A stretch of DNA of 64,000 nucleotides from NCBI RefSeq assembly GCF_001642475.1, contig NW_019173949.1:310001-374000 (forward strand), given 5' to 3'. The position numbers and the translations under genes were made by a program. This DNA comes from Fonsecaea monophora. Lineage: Eukaryota; Ascomycota; Eurotiomycetes; Chaetothyriales; Herpotrichiellaceae. Below are positions 10,871-22,422 of this stretch, in pieces. The notes under the pieces were generated by a model. That model saw nothing but the letters and a program-made list of their open reading frames with translations, was not told the DNA's origin and ran no database searches. Each line of letters starts with the position of its first letter. Positions within the stretch are counted from its first letter, which is position 1.

Positions 10871-11971
10871 AGCGAAGTTTGTTTTTATTATCACGATTGA
10901 TGACACGACTGCTGTACTTTTTTCTCTCTTTGTTTTCAGGCGCAATTCCCCTGACAGGACAATGGCGGCAAGCATGAAAAGGAGTTGAGACCGCCCAACA
11001 GGGACGAGATCCACGGAGCATGATTGATTTTAATATGGGCGACGCGGCTGTTTGACCACCTATTTTCTGGGCTTTTTCTTTCTCCAGCACGTTACATTTC
11101 TTTGGAGCTTCGACAGCAATTCTGTTCCTTGAGCGGGACATTGTGGGATTTACTATGTTTGACAAAGAGCCGGTGGGGAAAGAAGGATATCCTCAAGGAA
11201 GCAATTCCAGGACAAAAGATGCATCCATGCTACAGGACAGACAGATACAGATACCCCCTTTCATAGAAGTTGTTATAGGTACAAACTGGTGTATTTTTGG
11301 GGCGGATGACGACGAGGCTGGCTGGCAGCTGGCGAGTCGTGTCCATGTCACGTGAGTGTACGTACTTAGCCGAAACTCTGGAGATTCGCTCCTTCCGACT
11401 GGTGAGGCTCAGTCTGGGGCAAATCCAAGCACTTTTGTGTCACTGGGCCACCCGGTGTTTCAGATTCTGCACCAACAGCCAGCGTCAAGACTTGGGTCCC
11501 TTGTATTCAGCTTCGCTCTTTCCTTTTCAACTCTTCTCTCTCCTTGTCGTTGCTTTCAACTTTGATATTATCCGCATCACCCGCCGGGAGGGACTGCGGC
11601 TCGTCGGCGCCCATCAGTGCCACCACGGGTTCATTCATTCAATTGGGGCCACAACATCGCACGATACTCTAGCTGCTGTGCAGGTGGGAAGGGATCAGCG
11701 TTGTCCCGTCGTCTTATTCTTTGTTTCTTATTTTTGTCTTTCTCTTTGTGTTTTTTCTTCCAGCCAACTAACGGCAGCCACCCTTGTTTTTTTGTCTTTG
11801 TTCGCAGGACACACCGCTGGGCGTTGTTCGTCACACTTTTTTTGTCGTTTCATGTCCATCTAGACACATAGACTTGTATCGAGCATAGCGTTGGAATTGT
11901 TGGCGTCCCATTGCATGTCATCTGAGGTACATCGCTCAGCACACTCACCCTCGGCCTGCACCAATGCTTGA
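10871..11971. other. Kinesin 3' region and long leader of the next gene
   Basis: About 1.1 kb between co-oriented genes. The last 450 bp is strongly T/C-rich (11500-11860), as in fungal promoters and transcript starts. No supported gene. A three-codon upstream ORF ends at the right border and is listed separately. Confidence 0.4.
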
Positions 11972-11975
11972 ATGA
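11964..11975 (+). promoter_or_regulatory. Minimal upstream ORF overlapping the main start codon
   Basis: ATG CTT GAA TGA at 11964-11975 encodes Met-Leu-Glu-stop. Its stop codon overlaps the next gene's ATG as ATGA (11972-11975). This arrangement can reduce initiation at the main ATG or couple it to termination-reinitiation. It matters only if the transcript start lies upstream of 11964, which the sequence does not show. Confidence 0.55.
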
Positions 11976-13834
11976 GGACTCCATCACCCGCACCAAGTCA
12001 TGCCGAACAGCAGCAACGCAAGAAGAAGATGCTCCTGTCCAGTCGTGCCAGTCCCCCGAAACCCCTGCGGGTTGGTCCTCCAGGCCAATATCTCTCCATC
12101 AGACATTTCCTCCCTTCCACCCCGATCCCTTCGCCGTCTCTGCCGTCCATCCTCCCCCGGCACGGCAAGAAACCACCCAAGCTCAACTCACGCAAGATCG
12201 TCCGCAGCCTCTTCTGGCTTGCCTTGATTATTGGGGTCTACTATCTCTTCTCTTTCGGCCGAAGGAAGTCCCACCAGCTCGCCAGGCTGACCTTTCTGAC
12301 CTCGCTGGGCAAGGTCTATGAAATCGTCGAAGCCTCGGAGCTGCCCGACTATCCAACCCCGCTGGCACTGACTGATGCAAAGGGAAAACACCATTGGACA
12401 ATATCCATCCCGCAAAACCTACCCTTCCCTCTGCCCTACACGGATTATGCCGACATCTGCTCGCAAGTCGACGAGGTAGCCCAGCACGTCGCCGGCCCAC
12501 GCCATAAATCACAGGCAAACGACTACTACCGGGATGATCCCAACTTTATCGACGTTCAAGAAGCGCAGGAACAGCATTTCCTCCCCATTGAAACCCATCC
12601 GTCACCCCACAAAAACGAAAACAGTCTGCCCGTCTGTGAGAAGTCTTTGACGTACGTCCTCGATGCCGCCGATGCAGGCCTCGGGTCGACCCTTCTAGGC
12701 TTGTGGCTGTCGTACGGGCTCGCTCGCCGCGAAGGTCGCGCCTTCTTCATCGACGACACCCATTTCCCCTACGGCAAGTACAGCACGTTCTTCGCCTCGA
12801 AGCCCTCTCCATCTTGCCGCTTACCGAGCCCTTCGCAGCGGGTGCCATGTCCGCACCAGGCAAAGCATCTAGTTGTGTCCGCTGCCACGACAAGCTGGAT
12901 TTTTGGGCAGTCTTTCCACGATCATTTTTCTCAAAGGGAGATCTTTGACATGGCAAGGGATGGGTATGAGGCCCTCTTTGAACTTCGGCCGCAAGATGAA
13001 CAATACATTCTCAACCGCATCGAAAAAATCCGAAAGGATGTGGATCCGACCACCGTCGCCGCGTCGGACCTAGAAGAGTATGACGAGATGTATGATATAC
13101 CACCGGAGAACGGTCTGGTCGGGATTCACATTCGGCGCGGCGATCGGCACCCTTTCAGCCTCGCGTACTCGCAAAATTATCTTCCCCCAGAAATGTACAT
13201 GGCTACCGCTATGAAACTCGTGGGTCAATCTTCCCAGTGGAAATTCCTGGTGGCCTCAGACGACGCAGATATGTACGACCACATCGACCTGCCCAACACC
13301 TTGAGGGCACAGGAACGGATTTCCCTCGCCTCGAAGAAGAAGTTGGCCAGCATGGGCCAAGGCGGTGGCTTAGGTTGGGAAGGCGGGTTTTTTAAAGATG
13401 TCTTCTGGGGCTTGGGTTTGCCAGAGGATGTGAAGGAGCGGAAAAAATGGGGTAGCCCTATGCCTATGAAGGCCAAGCACAGGTTTGGCGAGAAAGACGA
13501 CGACGGCAGGGAGAAGCGAGTCCATCATCACGACGCCAAGCATTCCAGCGGGCCACGGAGAGATGGAGCTGATGATGTGGTCAATGCCGGTACGCTGGTA
13601 GAGCGTGATTATCGGACACATCCGACCACAGAAGCCCTTCAGCTGAGGGAACTCCTCGGCCGAGCATACTTGTTGGACTTGGCCGTATTGGCCCAAAGTG
13701 ACAAGGTGGTTTGTGGTGTGTCGGCCAACGCGTGTCGGATCTTGGCCGTCATGCTGGGATGGGAAAGAAGTTTTGAAAGGAAAGACTGGCACAATGTGGA
13801 CGGTAGTTATCAGTGGCGGGTCCTGGACTATTGA
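11972..13834 (+). CDS. Type II membrane protein with fucosyltransferase-like motif
   Basis: Intronless, 620 residues. A basic, Pro/Ser-rich cytoplasmic tail of about 76 residues precedes one transmembrane segment (77-95, LFWLALIIGVYYLFSF) flanked by Arg/Lys, as in type II Golgi glycosyltransferases. The lumenal part holds a LDAADAGLGSTLLGLWLSYG stretch and, near residue 382, VGIHIRRGDRHPF, which resembles the HxRRxD nucleotide-sugar motif of GT23 (FUT8/NodZ-type) fucosyltransferases. The final CGVSANACRILAVMLGW stretch matches the end of that fold. A low-complexity charged insert lies at about 480-530. Activity and donor are not known; the protein may be a divergent GT23 relative specific to fungi. 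See the overlapping upstream ORF at its start. Confidence 0.7.
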   Translation: MRTPSPAPSHAEQQQRKKKMLLSSRASPPKPLRVGPPGQYLSIRHFLPSTPIPSPSLPSILPRHGKKPPKLNSRKIVRSLFWLALIIGVYYLFSFGRRKSHQLARLTFLTSLGKVYEIVEASELPDYPTPLALTDAKGKHHWTISIPQNLPFPLPYTDYADICSQVDEVAQHVAGPRHKSQANDYYRDDPNFIDVQEAQEQHFLPIETHPSPHKNENSLPVCEKSLTYVLDAADAGLGSTLLGLWLSYGLARREGRAFFIDDTHFPYGKYSTFFASKPSPSCRLPSPSQRVPCPHQAKHLVVSAATTSWIFGQSFHDHFSQREIFDMARDGYEALFELRPQDEQYILNRIEKIRKDVDPTTVAASDLEEYDEMYDIPPENGLVGIHIRRGDRHPFSLAYSQNYLPPEMYMATAMKLVGQSSQWKFLVASDDADMYDHIDLPNTLRAQERISLASKKKLASMGQGGGLGWEGGFFKDVFWGLGLPEDVKERKKWGSPMPMKAKHRFGEKDDDGREKRVHHHDAKHSSGPRRDGADDVVNAGTLVERDYRTHPTTEALQLRELLGRAYLLDLAVLAQSDKVVCGVSANACRILAVMLGWERSFERKDWHNVDGSYQWRVLDY

Positions 13835-14332
13835 CTTGGATGTCCTGGTAGAATGTGATTGTGAACTCCAGAGATCCAGTGACGTCGTTCCGACATTTAC
13901 GAAGTGAAATGAATTTATGTCAGAGTGTAGGAGTCGATGCGGGGTTAGAGAAGCCACACGACCAACGTGTTTCTTGGCGTGTTCCGTAGACGAGCATACG
14001 AACTAAGAGGCCTGGGTAAAGTCTCCCGAGTAGTAATTACAATTGCCTCGGTCACGGCCTCGCTTCCCTGCATCGTCGCTTCGTGTTCCACTGATGCAAG
14101 ACACAAGCCACGCGATCTTGACACCAAACTGCAAACTGCAGTTACGTCCGCGATCGCCAATGGAAGCTCCGTCTCAACTCGGATTCAAGAGTTATGCTGA
14201 TTAGGTCCTTTTCATATAATGGACGACACCCCCTGAACAAGTCTACCGCACCCATGGCGCAGAGACCTTGCCACCCTTCACCCACACCGCAATAACTCGT
14301 CCGCTCGTAGGCTGCCACGCTGTCTTGTCGTC
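13835..14332. other. Intergenic region upstream of the acyl-CoA synthetase gene
   Basis: Non-coding by inspection. A TATAAT element at 14215-14220 lies 118 bp before the downstream ATG and may serve as its core promoter. Confidence 0.35.
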
Positions 14333-16356
14333 ATGGCCCTCGCTCGTAAGTGTGTCGCTGATCAACCTGAAGCAATCCAAGACCATGGAAATCTGACCAT
14401 CACAATTCAATCTCAGTGCCAGCATCTACCGCCGCCCTTGTCGCACCGACTGCTTTGGCCGGACTAGCCTACCTCAATGCTCGCTGGCGAGTCTCGGTCG
14501 ACTTGGAGCTCATCCTGAGTCTAGTTGCTTCTCAGCGAGCCTTTGCGAAGAGAGAGGCCGCGGATCGTGTCAGTTCCTTCTACCTCCTCGAGGAGCATGC
14601 GCATAAGCCAAAGGTTGCGGACAAGGTCTTTATCATCTACCAGGGAAAGAGATGGACCTTCAAACAGACATACGACATGGTGCTGCGCTATGCGGGATAC
14701 CTGCACAGCACTCATTCCATCCTGCCCGGGGAGATCGTCGCCCTGGACTTTATGAACTCCCCTCAATTCCTCTTCTTGACCATGGCTTTGTGGTCTCTGG
14801 GCGCCATACCGGCCTTTATCAACTACAACCTGACCTCCGCCTCGTTTGTCCACAGCGTCAAAACATCCTCTGCAAGACTTTTGATTGTTGATCCTGAGGT
14901 CGCCCCCAAGGTCCTGACCGAGGAGGCAAAAACCAGTTTCTCCGCCCCCAATTTTCGCAACAACTCTTTCCCTCTGGAGGTGGTGGTTTTGACATCCGGC
15001 CTTCAATCGTCGCTGGAGTACTTTCCTCCCCATCGTGCACCCGACACTGCTCGGTCTGGCGTGGTCGGTCGTGGCCCGTGTGCCCTGATTTCGACGTCGG
15101 GGACGACTGGCCTCCCAAAGGCTGCAATCGTGTCGTGGGAGCGCACCGCCGTGGGCTCCGGTCTCGTTGCACGTTGGCTAAATCTTCATCCCGTCACATC
15201 ATCTAACCCGGACAGGTACTACACGTCCATGCCGCTGTATCACGCGTCCGCCTTTCAATTAGGCTTCCACTGCTGTCTCATCCGAGCGTGTACATTGGTG
15301 ATAGGTCGGAAATTCTCTGCTTCAAACTTTTGGGACGAGGTGGCTGCAGCCGACGCCACGGCAATACAATATGTCGGAGAAACCCTGCGGTACCTCCTTG
15401 CCGTGCCACCCAAGCAACATGACCGCACAAAACACAGAGTGCGTCTCGCGTTCGGTAACGGCCTTCGGCCAGATGTATGGGACAAGTTCCGTGCACGGTT
15501 CGGCATTGAGACCGTGGCCGAGTTCTACGGCGCCACTGAATCTGCCGGAGCGAGCTTCAATCTTTCACGTAACACTTTCTCGTCGGGCGCCATTGGCCAA
15601 GCTGGTCTCCTGGGCAGTCTGCTCATGAAGTTGAGGCAGACCATTGTAAAAGTGGACTGGGAAACAGAAGCACCTTACCGAGACCCCAAGACAGGGCTTT
15701 GCATTCCCGTACCTCGGGGTGAACCAGGCGAACTCCTCTACAAGGTCGACGCGGCAGACATTGGTGCCAAATACCAGGGGTATTTTGGCAACAAGAAGGC
15801 CAGTGACACGAAGATCTTGAGAGACGTGCTGAAGAAGGGAGATGCTTGGTTCCGTTCAGGAGACGTGATCAAGCTCGACAAAGAGGGACGCACCTGGTTT
15901 ATGGACCGAATAGGCGATACATTCCGCTGGCGTAGTGAGAATGTGTCAACCGCCGAGGTAGCCCAAGTCCTAGGTGAACACCCACATGTTCTTGAAGCCA
16001 ATGTTTACGGGGTGGAAATCCCGCATCATGAGGGCCGCGCCGGGTGTGCAGCCGTCTTGCTCAGAGACGTTGACTCCAACACGACACCCATCCCGGACGC
16101 ACTCCTCGAAAGCCTGGCCACCTACGCGAGAAACAGCCTGCCCAAATATGCGGTGCCCGTGTTCCTTCGCGTAGTGACACAAGTCATGGCGACGGGGAAC
16201 AATAAACAGCAGAAACATGTGCTCAGACAGGAAGGCGTAGATCCTGACAAAGTCGGCGACAACAGGGTGTTCTTTTTGAGGCCCGACAGTCAGAAATATG
16301 AACCTTTTGGAAGAAAAGAATGGGAAAATGTCAAGGGTGGCAAGGTGAAATTGTGA
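14333..16356 (+). CDS. Fat1-type very-long-chain acyl-CoA synthetase / fatty acid transporter
   Basis: Predicted 650 residues. A 13-nt first exon (14333-14345) is joined across a 71-nt intron (14346-14416, GTAAGT...TCTCAG) to a second exon, giving MALALPASTAALV. Without this exon there is no ATG near the domain start. Domains: hydrophobic N-terminus, AMP-binding motif STSGTTGLPKAAIVSWER (about 230), SMPLYHASAF, the FYGATESAG signature, and a WFRSGDVIKLDKEG / DRIGDTFRWRSENV block typical of the FATP/Fat1 family. Such enzymes activate long and very-long-chain fatty acids to CoA thioesters at the ER, lipid droplets, peroxisomes or plasma membrane. The C-terminus GGKVKL is not a classical peroxisomal signal. 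Fungi often carry several paralogues, so the exact substrate is unknown. Confidence 0.9.
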
Positions 16357-17070
16357 CGCGATCAAAGGGGTAGTGAGAAGCAGCATTGCAGAGAACTCAT
16401 CTCGCGCAGAGACGCTTCCCGGTTCGCCTTGTTGATTTACATGGGTGGCAAGCTGAGAGCGCTTTATAAGACCATGATACCCCCCTCTCTAGATGTACTC
16501 GGGCGTACAGAGGAATGACCTACCAAACCCGCCCAGGCACACGCTGTTTCATGACCTAGTCCTAAAGCTCTTTCTAAAGCAGACCTGACCGTTGGCGTTG
16601 GCGTAGCACGGTGGAATCGAATGAGATACGAAAATTGAGAAAAGCATTTTTCCAACCAAAAATTTGCATTGACAAGAGACCAAAACCTTTCGGGTGGTGC
16701 GGCAGCGCAAAGCACAGTCAGATCTGCTGCGTCTTACGCGTCGCATCGCATCGCGTGTGTGTATATCGATCATGTCATATCCTGAAACATTCGACTTTGA
16801 TAGACTTTGCAAACATCGTGCCCTTTGTCGTGCCATTGTCCGCCCATCCTTTTCGCTTTCCGACGTACGTAGCACGGAATGAGAAACAAAAAGAAACAAA
16901 GGAAATGTAAAAGGACGCTTTCCTCCCCTGGCCCCTTCGCATAATTCGTGGCCAACAAAAATCGTGAGTCTGGGACTGTGGGACTGTGGACTGACTCATC
17001 GATTCTATGATGGCCGTGTATATCTTCTCGTGACATCGTTCCCCTTTTCTTAGTTCGTCATTGGCACTGC
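16357..17070. other. Convergent 3' regions
   Basis: The 714 bp between the convergent acyl-CoA synthetase and Eis1 genes should hold both 3' UTRs. No coding signal is supported. Confidence 0.4.
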
Positions 17071-20000
17071 TCACAACTCCTCGGTGAACCTACTACCCTC
17101 CCGGGTCTTCTCCTCGCTCTTTTTCGGACCTGCAACATCCACGAGTCTCGCGGCCCCGCTGTCGACCTTCGACGCACTCACTAGGCGGCCTTCGTCGAAA
17201 GTGTCCCTGGCCTCTTCAAAGTCCTCGTCGTCATCCCCGTTGGTCTGTGCGTGTGTCAGTGCAGGTGTCGTGGTGCCTGTCACAGTGGTGTTTCCTGTTG
17301 CTTCAGTGGATGTGGTCGAGGGCTCCTGCACCTTTTCTCGCAGGGGCTCCGTTTCAGAGAGGATATGCTCGTCTGGGTTGGCGTGCGCCTCGCCTGCTTC
17401 GTGCGTCTCGGCGGGTTCAGTCCGACCGTATGGCTGTTGTGGCTCGGATACGGAGAAGTCTGTGGTAGCTGTGGTTGGATTTGGCGCCGAAGCTTGGCCT
17501 ATTGTTGTGCTCTCAAAGGCTCCAGGCTTTTGCTTCTCCTTCTCCTTGTCTCTTCCAGGGATGACCTTTTTCAAAAATCTCTCTCGAAAGCCTTTCCTGC
17601 CGCGAGGTTCTTCGTCTTCGTCCGTCAGTGTGGCCAGTTGATCGAACCCCGAGTCTCGTTTCGAGCCAGCGTGTTCCGTCGAGTACTTGGAGGAAGCCAC
17701 ATCAGCAGCAATCACGTATGGCTCTTCGCTTAGTGACGACGTGTCTGATGGAGGACTGATGTCTCTTTCGTTCCCACCCACCGGGTTCACAGCCGCACCG
17801 AGCCCGATGCTCTCGTCAGGAATGGGAGAGATTCTTCCATATGGCTTGACAGATCCGCCATACATGTCGTCCGTCTCGTTGTCGCTCCGGCCTGCGAGCG
17901 CAACATCTCGAATCGAATCTGTGGCGGCCGGGTCTTCTTCCTTAATTGGCTCACCTGTTTGACCAACTGTGTCAATGTGCTCTTTTGGCTCTTCGTCTGC
18001 GTGCAGCGTATGCTCTGGAAGATCATTCTCTGCTTTACTTCCTGCTCTGAATCTCCTGAACCAGGTCTTCACCCGGGAATCTCTCTTGGAGGGCGACGTC
18101 GGTGAAGTCGAGAAGCCGGGGGACGTCGGGGACGTGGGCTCCTGCGGCGGGGTGATACTGGAATATGGAGTTGTACCAATATTGTCCTTTGGTCCGATCT
18201 CTTCGTCTGCTGGCTGAGTGATTCTCGAGTCTTCCACCGGTGGTTCAGCGGTCTCCAGGTCTGCAGCAGCCACCGCATGAGCAGCTTCATTGGGATCCAA
18301 GGTGACTTGGTCATGTACAGTTTCGCCGACGAGTTCGCCGCCTTCAGCCGTCATGGTCGCTGGAAGAGCACTCGTTCCCGTGACAGCTCTTGCTCCTCCT
18401 TCGACAACATCGGCGGCGCCTTCTGCAGCCGTAGCTGTGGCCGCACCTGCTGCACCTCCAGCGGCGACTGCTCCCCTTCCGAGGAAGCTTGGGAGGAATC
18501 GAGTTTTGGCAGGTTCGGTGAGCTTCTTTTCTTTCTTCTCGGTGGCCTTTTGTTCCGTGCGTAGCCGCCTCTCCTCATGTTTCTGCTCTTGCTGAATTCG
18601 TCTCTCCTCGGCCTTTTGTGCCTTTTGTTCGGCCTTTTCACGATCTGAAAAGAGTTAGTAAGTGGTTTGAGAAAGTACGACGGCAAACTCACCAACGACA
18701 GCTTTCTGTTCTGCCTTGATTTCTGCCTGCCGTCTCTTTTCGGCTTCCTGTTCGGCCTTGAGCCTCTCTTGCTCCAGTCTGAGTTCCTCGTCTCTGGCCC
18801 TTTGTTGCTCGGCTTTCTCGGTAATCTCGTCGAGGGTTGGTTGCAGTCGAGCCTTGGCAATTGCGTCAATCTCTGATTGCTCCAGGTACTTGCCACCTCC
18901 TATATGAACTTTTCCGACATGAAGCAGTCTCTCGTCACTTTCACGTTGTGCTCTTTCCCGTGCTTGACGCTCCCACAGCTCACGCTGTTGTGGACTGGTT
19001 TTGCCGGTTTCGGAAAAGACCTTTTCGTCTATTGCATTCATGCGAGCCGTTACGTTCTTGTGTGCCACCGCGAGCAATGCGTCTCGATCAGCTTGTCGCT
19101 TCTTGCTGTCGACCTCAGCGAGCTTGCCCTGAAACAAGGACATTTGAGCTCGGATTTTGCGTGACTCTTCCAAGTCAGAGTCAGAGTCATCGTCTCGTCT
19201 GTCAGACGTCCGCCGGCCACGCCGTAATGTGAGCCGCGACCTAGGTGGCGCAGTTTGTTGTCCGTAGTACTGTCGGTATTCGGCGTGCTCATCGTGTAGC
19301 TTGGCGAGTCGCTCTTGGGCCAATTTGCGGGCTGCCTCTTCTAGATTCTCATAGCGTGGCAGGTCATCAGTGGTTGTTGGTTGTTTTGCGGCGTCTGACT
19401 GTGCTCGTCGCCGTGCGGTGTATGCGGCGTAGTGACTTTGTGAACGGTGGATTCCCCTTGCCTCGTCGATCTGCGCCTGCTGAATGGCGAACATTTTCCT
19501 CGCCATGGCAACCGCGGACGCGCGCAGCATCTCCTGCCTTCTCCTTTCTTCCACTTCTATTGCGACCGGTGGGTTGGACGTGTACATCTGTCTAGAGACG
19601 TTGTTCCTGGCCATATATTGGACCCGAGCAGCGTCTGCGCTCGACAGTTCGCTCGTCGATGGTGGGCTCTGTGATGAGGGGGGCCTCACATTTTGAGATG
19701 ATGTCGCAGCCTTGATGGCCCAGGCAGAGTGTGCTGCCGTCGGCGCGGGTCGTATCGGGGCGGATTCTGCGCGCCGTCTGCCTCCGGACAAGGATGCTGT
19801 GGCGGCCAAGAGTGCCTTTTGTCGCCCATCACTCGAAACATTTCTCTCTGTGATCGGTGGGGGGGACTTTGGGTTCTGCAAGGCCGAGGACGCTGCCGAA
19901 TGACCCTGCTCTGTTTCCGGAGCTCTCCAGATATCCACTGGTGCAGCGTCCCGATGAGCAGCCAGTGCCGCCTGGGAGCCCGCCCGGCTCAGCTCCGGCT

Positions 20001-20516
20001 TCCACAGAGGCTCCATCTCATAGTCTTTTGCTCTATAGGCAGCGGTGTTTGCGTGAGGGATGGCACCGGGAGTCCAAACTTGGATGGGTTTCTTGTTGGA
20101 TTCCGCGAGGCTTGCGGCAGCGCCAGCAGATGCGAGTTTGACGCCGCCAGTTGAAGGAAATGAGGGAAGGTCTTCAGCTCGCGCGTACTTTAGAGAAAGT
20201 GCAGCACCTGGGACGGCAGTTAGTTTTGTGAACTGGATGCGAGGGGTGGTTTGGGGATGGAAATCAAAGGGCGGGGTTGACGCACTGGCAGCAGATAGCC
20301 GACCTTCCTGGTCGAGGATGGAAGAGGTGCTGTTCTTGGTGGTCGGAGTGTCTCGAGCGACAGACAACGCCGCAGAGGCAGCTGTAGCATGTCAGTTTGC
20401 CATGAAGCAAGAGGGAAAATGGTTGACTGACCTTGATCTTCGAGCTTGTCTGAGGGGGTGAAGCTGCTCTGATGGGGATGGGGATGGGGATGGGCATGGG
20501 CAACGCTGGCCGACAT
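17071..20516 (-). CDS. Eisosome protein 1 (Eis1) family
   Basis: Three exons: 20516-20432, 20381-18693 and 18644-17071. Introns of 50 nt (20382-20431) and 48 nt (18645-18692) keep the frame and give 1115 residues. The N-terminal half has the Eis1-family arrangement: KYARAEDLPSFPS, a PIQVWTPGAIPHANTAAYRAK block, ALAAHRDAAPVDIWRAP, then ALLAATASLSGGRRRAESAP and ARVQYMARNNVSRQMYTSNPP. A long charged coiled coil follows (roughly 350-680, rich in AEQKA/EERR repeats). The C-terminal 400 residues are disordered and acidic/Ser-rich. Eis1 is a peripheral component of eisosomes, the plasma-membrane furrows organised by Pil1/Lsp1. The first exon carries an HPHPHPH run encoded by a short G/C-rich repeat. 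The family call is firm; function in this species is inferred. Confidence 0.87.
20474..20500 (+). repeat. GGGGAT microsatellite in the Eis1 first exon
   Basis: Four tandem G-tracts of the form GGGGAT (last copy GGGCAT) on the plus strand encode the His-Pro run on the minus strand. The four G-runs separated by AT could form a G-quadruplex on the non-coding strand. Confidence 0.7.
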
Positions 20517-21525
20517 GCTTGGCCCTGGTTGCTTCTCGGGTAATTGATAGGTGGTGGTGGAAGCAGGCGGGCGGGTTGCGCAAGCAACAACACAGTCAAA
20601 AATCTACCACGGCATGGAGACTGGCGGTTCTCTGAGTGCCAAAAACGAGAGACAGAGGTGATGGTACAGTAGAAGGAGCTCTGCTTGCATTTCAGATCAG
20701 CAGAAGGGGAATAAAACCAAAAGAAGAGCTGCAGAAGGCCAGTGGCGTGCCGCTCGCTCATCAAAAGGTCCCCAAGCTTGCTTGGGAGGAGGAACCCTGG
20801 ACCATCCCTACGGCAGTGCACCATGGGCCGTCCACCGTCCGCAGTCCCCCCATCCACCACCGTCATGACCAAGAACTGCACTTGTCTATGTCATCCCAAG
20901 TGTCCCTATTACCACCTACGTCATGCCAATAGGAATCGAAGGAGAGTTGCTCCCACTACCAGAAAGCCAAACTAGCTACCAGCTATCGATGATCGCGCCT
21001 ACCTACAGTTTGGGTGGTGTGAAAATTGTCGACATTCGCTTTTTCTACCACAAGCCATCCTTCTTGTTTCTGGTTGGAGAACTTTGTAGGGAGGAGAATG
21101 AGATGGAGGGGAAAGGCACACGATGCGATGCCGATAGCCATGGCCGTACCCCGTTCTGGATCGGACCCTTCGCTTATCCAAGAAGAGGAGGAAGAGGAGA
21201 ACACCCCGAGAAACTCATGAGCTGCCCAGTTCGAGCTTCTGTGGCGCCCATGTGGTACCTACAGAGTAGAAGCATCCAGCCACCGACCCAGTTACACAGC
21301 TAGACCAGGGGACAGGGGAGCAGGGACCAAGGAAACTTACCGTACTAATTACCCTCCAGAGCTCCTTCCCGTGCCCCACAATGACATGCAGTCGGGCAGG
21401 TGGCTGGCAGCTTTCAGCACCTTGTTTTTTGCCAACCCAACACAAGTACCATTCCGTACCATATTGCCAGGCACGCAAGAACGCCAAGTCTCCACTCCGA
21501 CAACCACAAGTCAATCGTCACCAAT
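20517..21525. other. Divergent promoter region, Eis1 / phosphatase
   Basis: About 1 kb between divergent genes. A purine-rich run (aggaggaagaggagaac) lies at about 21186-21203. No supported gene; open frames here lack domain character. Confidence 0.4.
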
Positions 21526-22422
21526 ATGGATCGTCCCATTGCACATAACTTTGACAACCTGCTCAATTTTCGTGATGTGGGAGCTCACGTCAACACCATC
21601 CTGGGAGCTCAAGTTCTCCGCCCGGGTCTCCTTTTCAGGAGTGCGCGACCGGACGACACCAGCACGTCCGACCGCGATGCATTGGTCAACAAGTACAAGA
21701 TCAAGACGATCATCGACCTTCGCTCCAAAACAGAACACATCAATGCGGCCAAGAAACGGTCCGGAGCTGCTGTGGCGGCACAACCAGCGGTGACCCCTTC
21801 GTCCAATGAGGCCATCGCCGAACCGCTCCAAATACCTGGCATCCGTTACGAGCACATCAATCTCAACGGCAAAGGCTTTGAACGACATCTGATCTGGCAG
21901 CTGAAGTATACCAGCCTTGCCAAGCTGTTGTTCTTGATGGCTTTGGGCTATCGGACCGAAGGCATATCGGTGCTTGGAAAAGAATTGATGCTGCCAAGGG
22001 GCCTCATAGGCCTCGGGATAGACACCCTCGACCACAGCCAACCTGAGATCAAACAAGTCTTTGACGTCCTCGCCGACGAGGCAGGGTGGCCTGTCATGAT
22101 CAATTGCACCCAAGGCAAGGATCGAACCGGAATGATAATATTGTTGGTGCTGCTGTTGTGCGACATCGATTTGAATGCTGCCAGCAAGGACTATGTCAAG
22201 TCTGAATCGGAACTCGAGCCAGAGAAGGAGGAAAGGATGAAAGAGATCGAAAGCATTGGTCTAGACGAGTCGTTTGCCCAATGTCCGCCAGACTTTTGTG
22301 AGAAGATTGCCCAGCACCTCGAGACAGCTTATGGCGGCCTTTCCACCTACCTGGTTCAAATTGGCGTTGATCCCCAGCAAACCGAGCGCATTCAAAACGT
22401 ACTCAAAGTCAGCCTGCCGTAG
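21526..22422 (+). CDS. Tyrosine-phosphatase-family protein (CX5R, GKDRTG type)
   Basis: Intronless, 298 residues from the ATG at 21526 (context CCAATATGG). The frame stays open to 21400, but the protein begins naturally at NFDNLLNFRDVG, the start typical of this family. Visible: LRPGLLFRSARPD, KTIIDLRSKTEH and the active-site loop CTQGKDRTG with Cys194 and Arg200. The order NFRD...G...R.LFRS...IDLR...C..GKDRTG matches the Y_phosphatase3 group, which includes phosphotyrosine and phosphoinositide phosphatases. Two hydrophobic stretches (about 129-140 and 205-216) are part of the fold. Substrate is unknown. Confidence 0.82.
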   Translation: MDRPIAHNFDNLLNFRDVGAHVNTILGAQVLRPGLLFRSARPDDTSTSDRDALVNKYKIKTIIDLRSKTEHINAAKKRSGAAVAAQPAVTPSSNEAIAEPLQIPGIRYEHINLNGKGFERHLIWQLKYTSLAKLLFLMALGYRTEGISVLGKELMLPRGLIGLGIDTLDHSQPEIKQVFDVLADEAGWPVMINCTQGKDRTGMIILLVLLLCDIDLNAASKDYVKSESELEPEKEERMKEIESIGLDESFAQCPPDFCEKIAQHLETAYGGLSTYLVQIGVDPQQTERIQNVLKVSLP

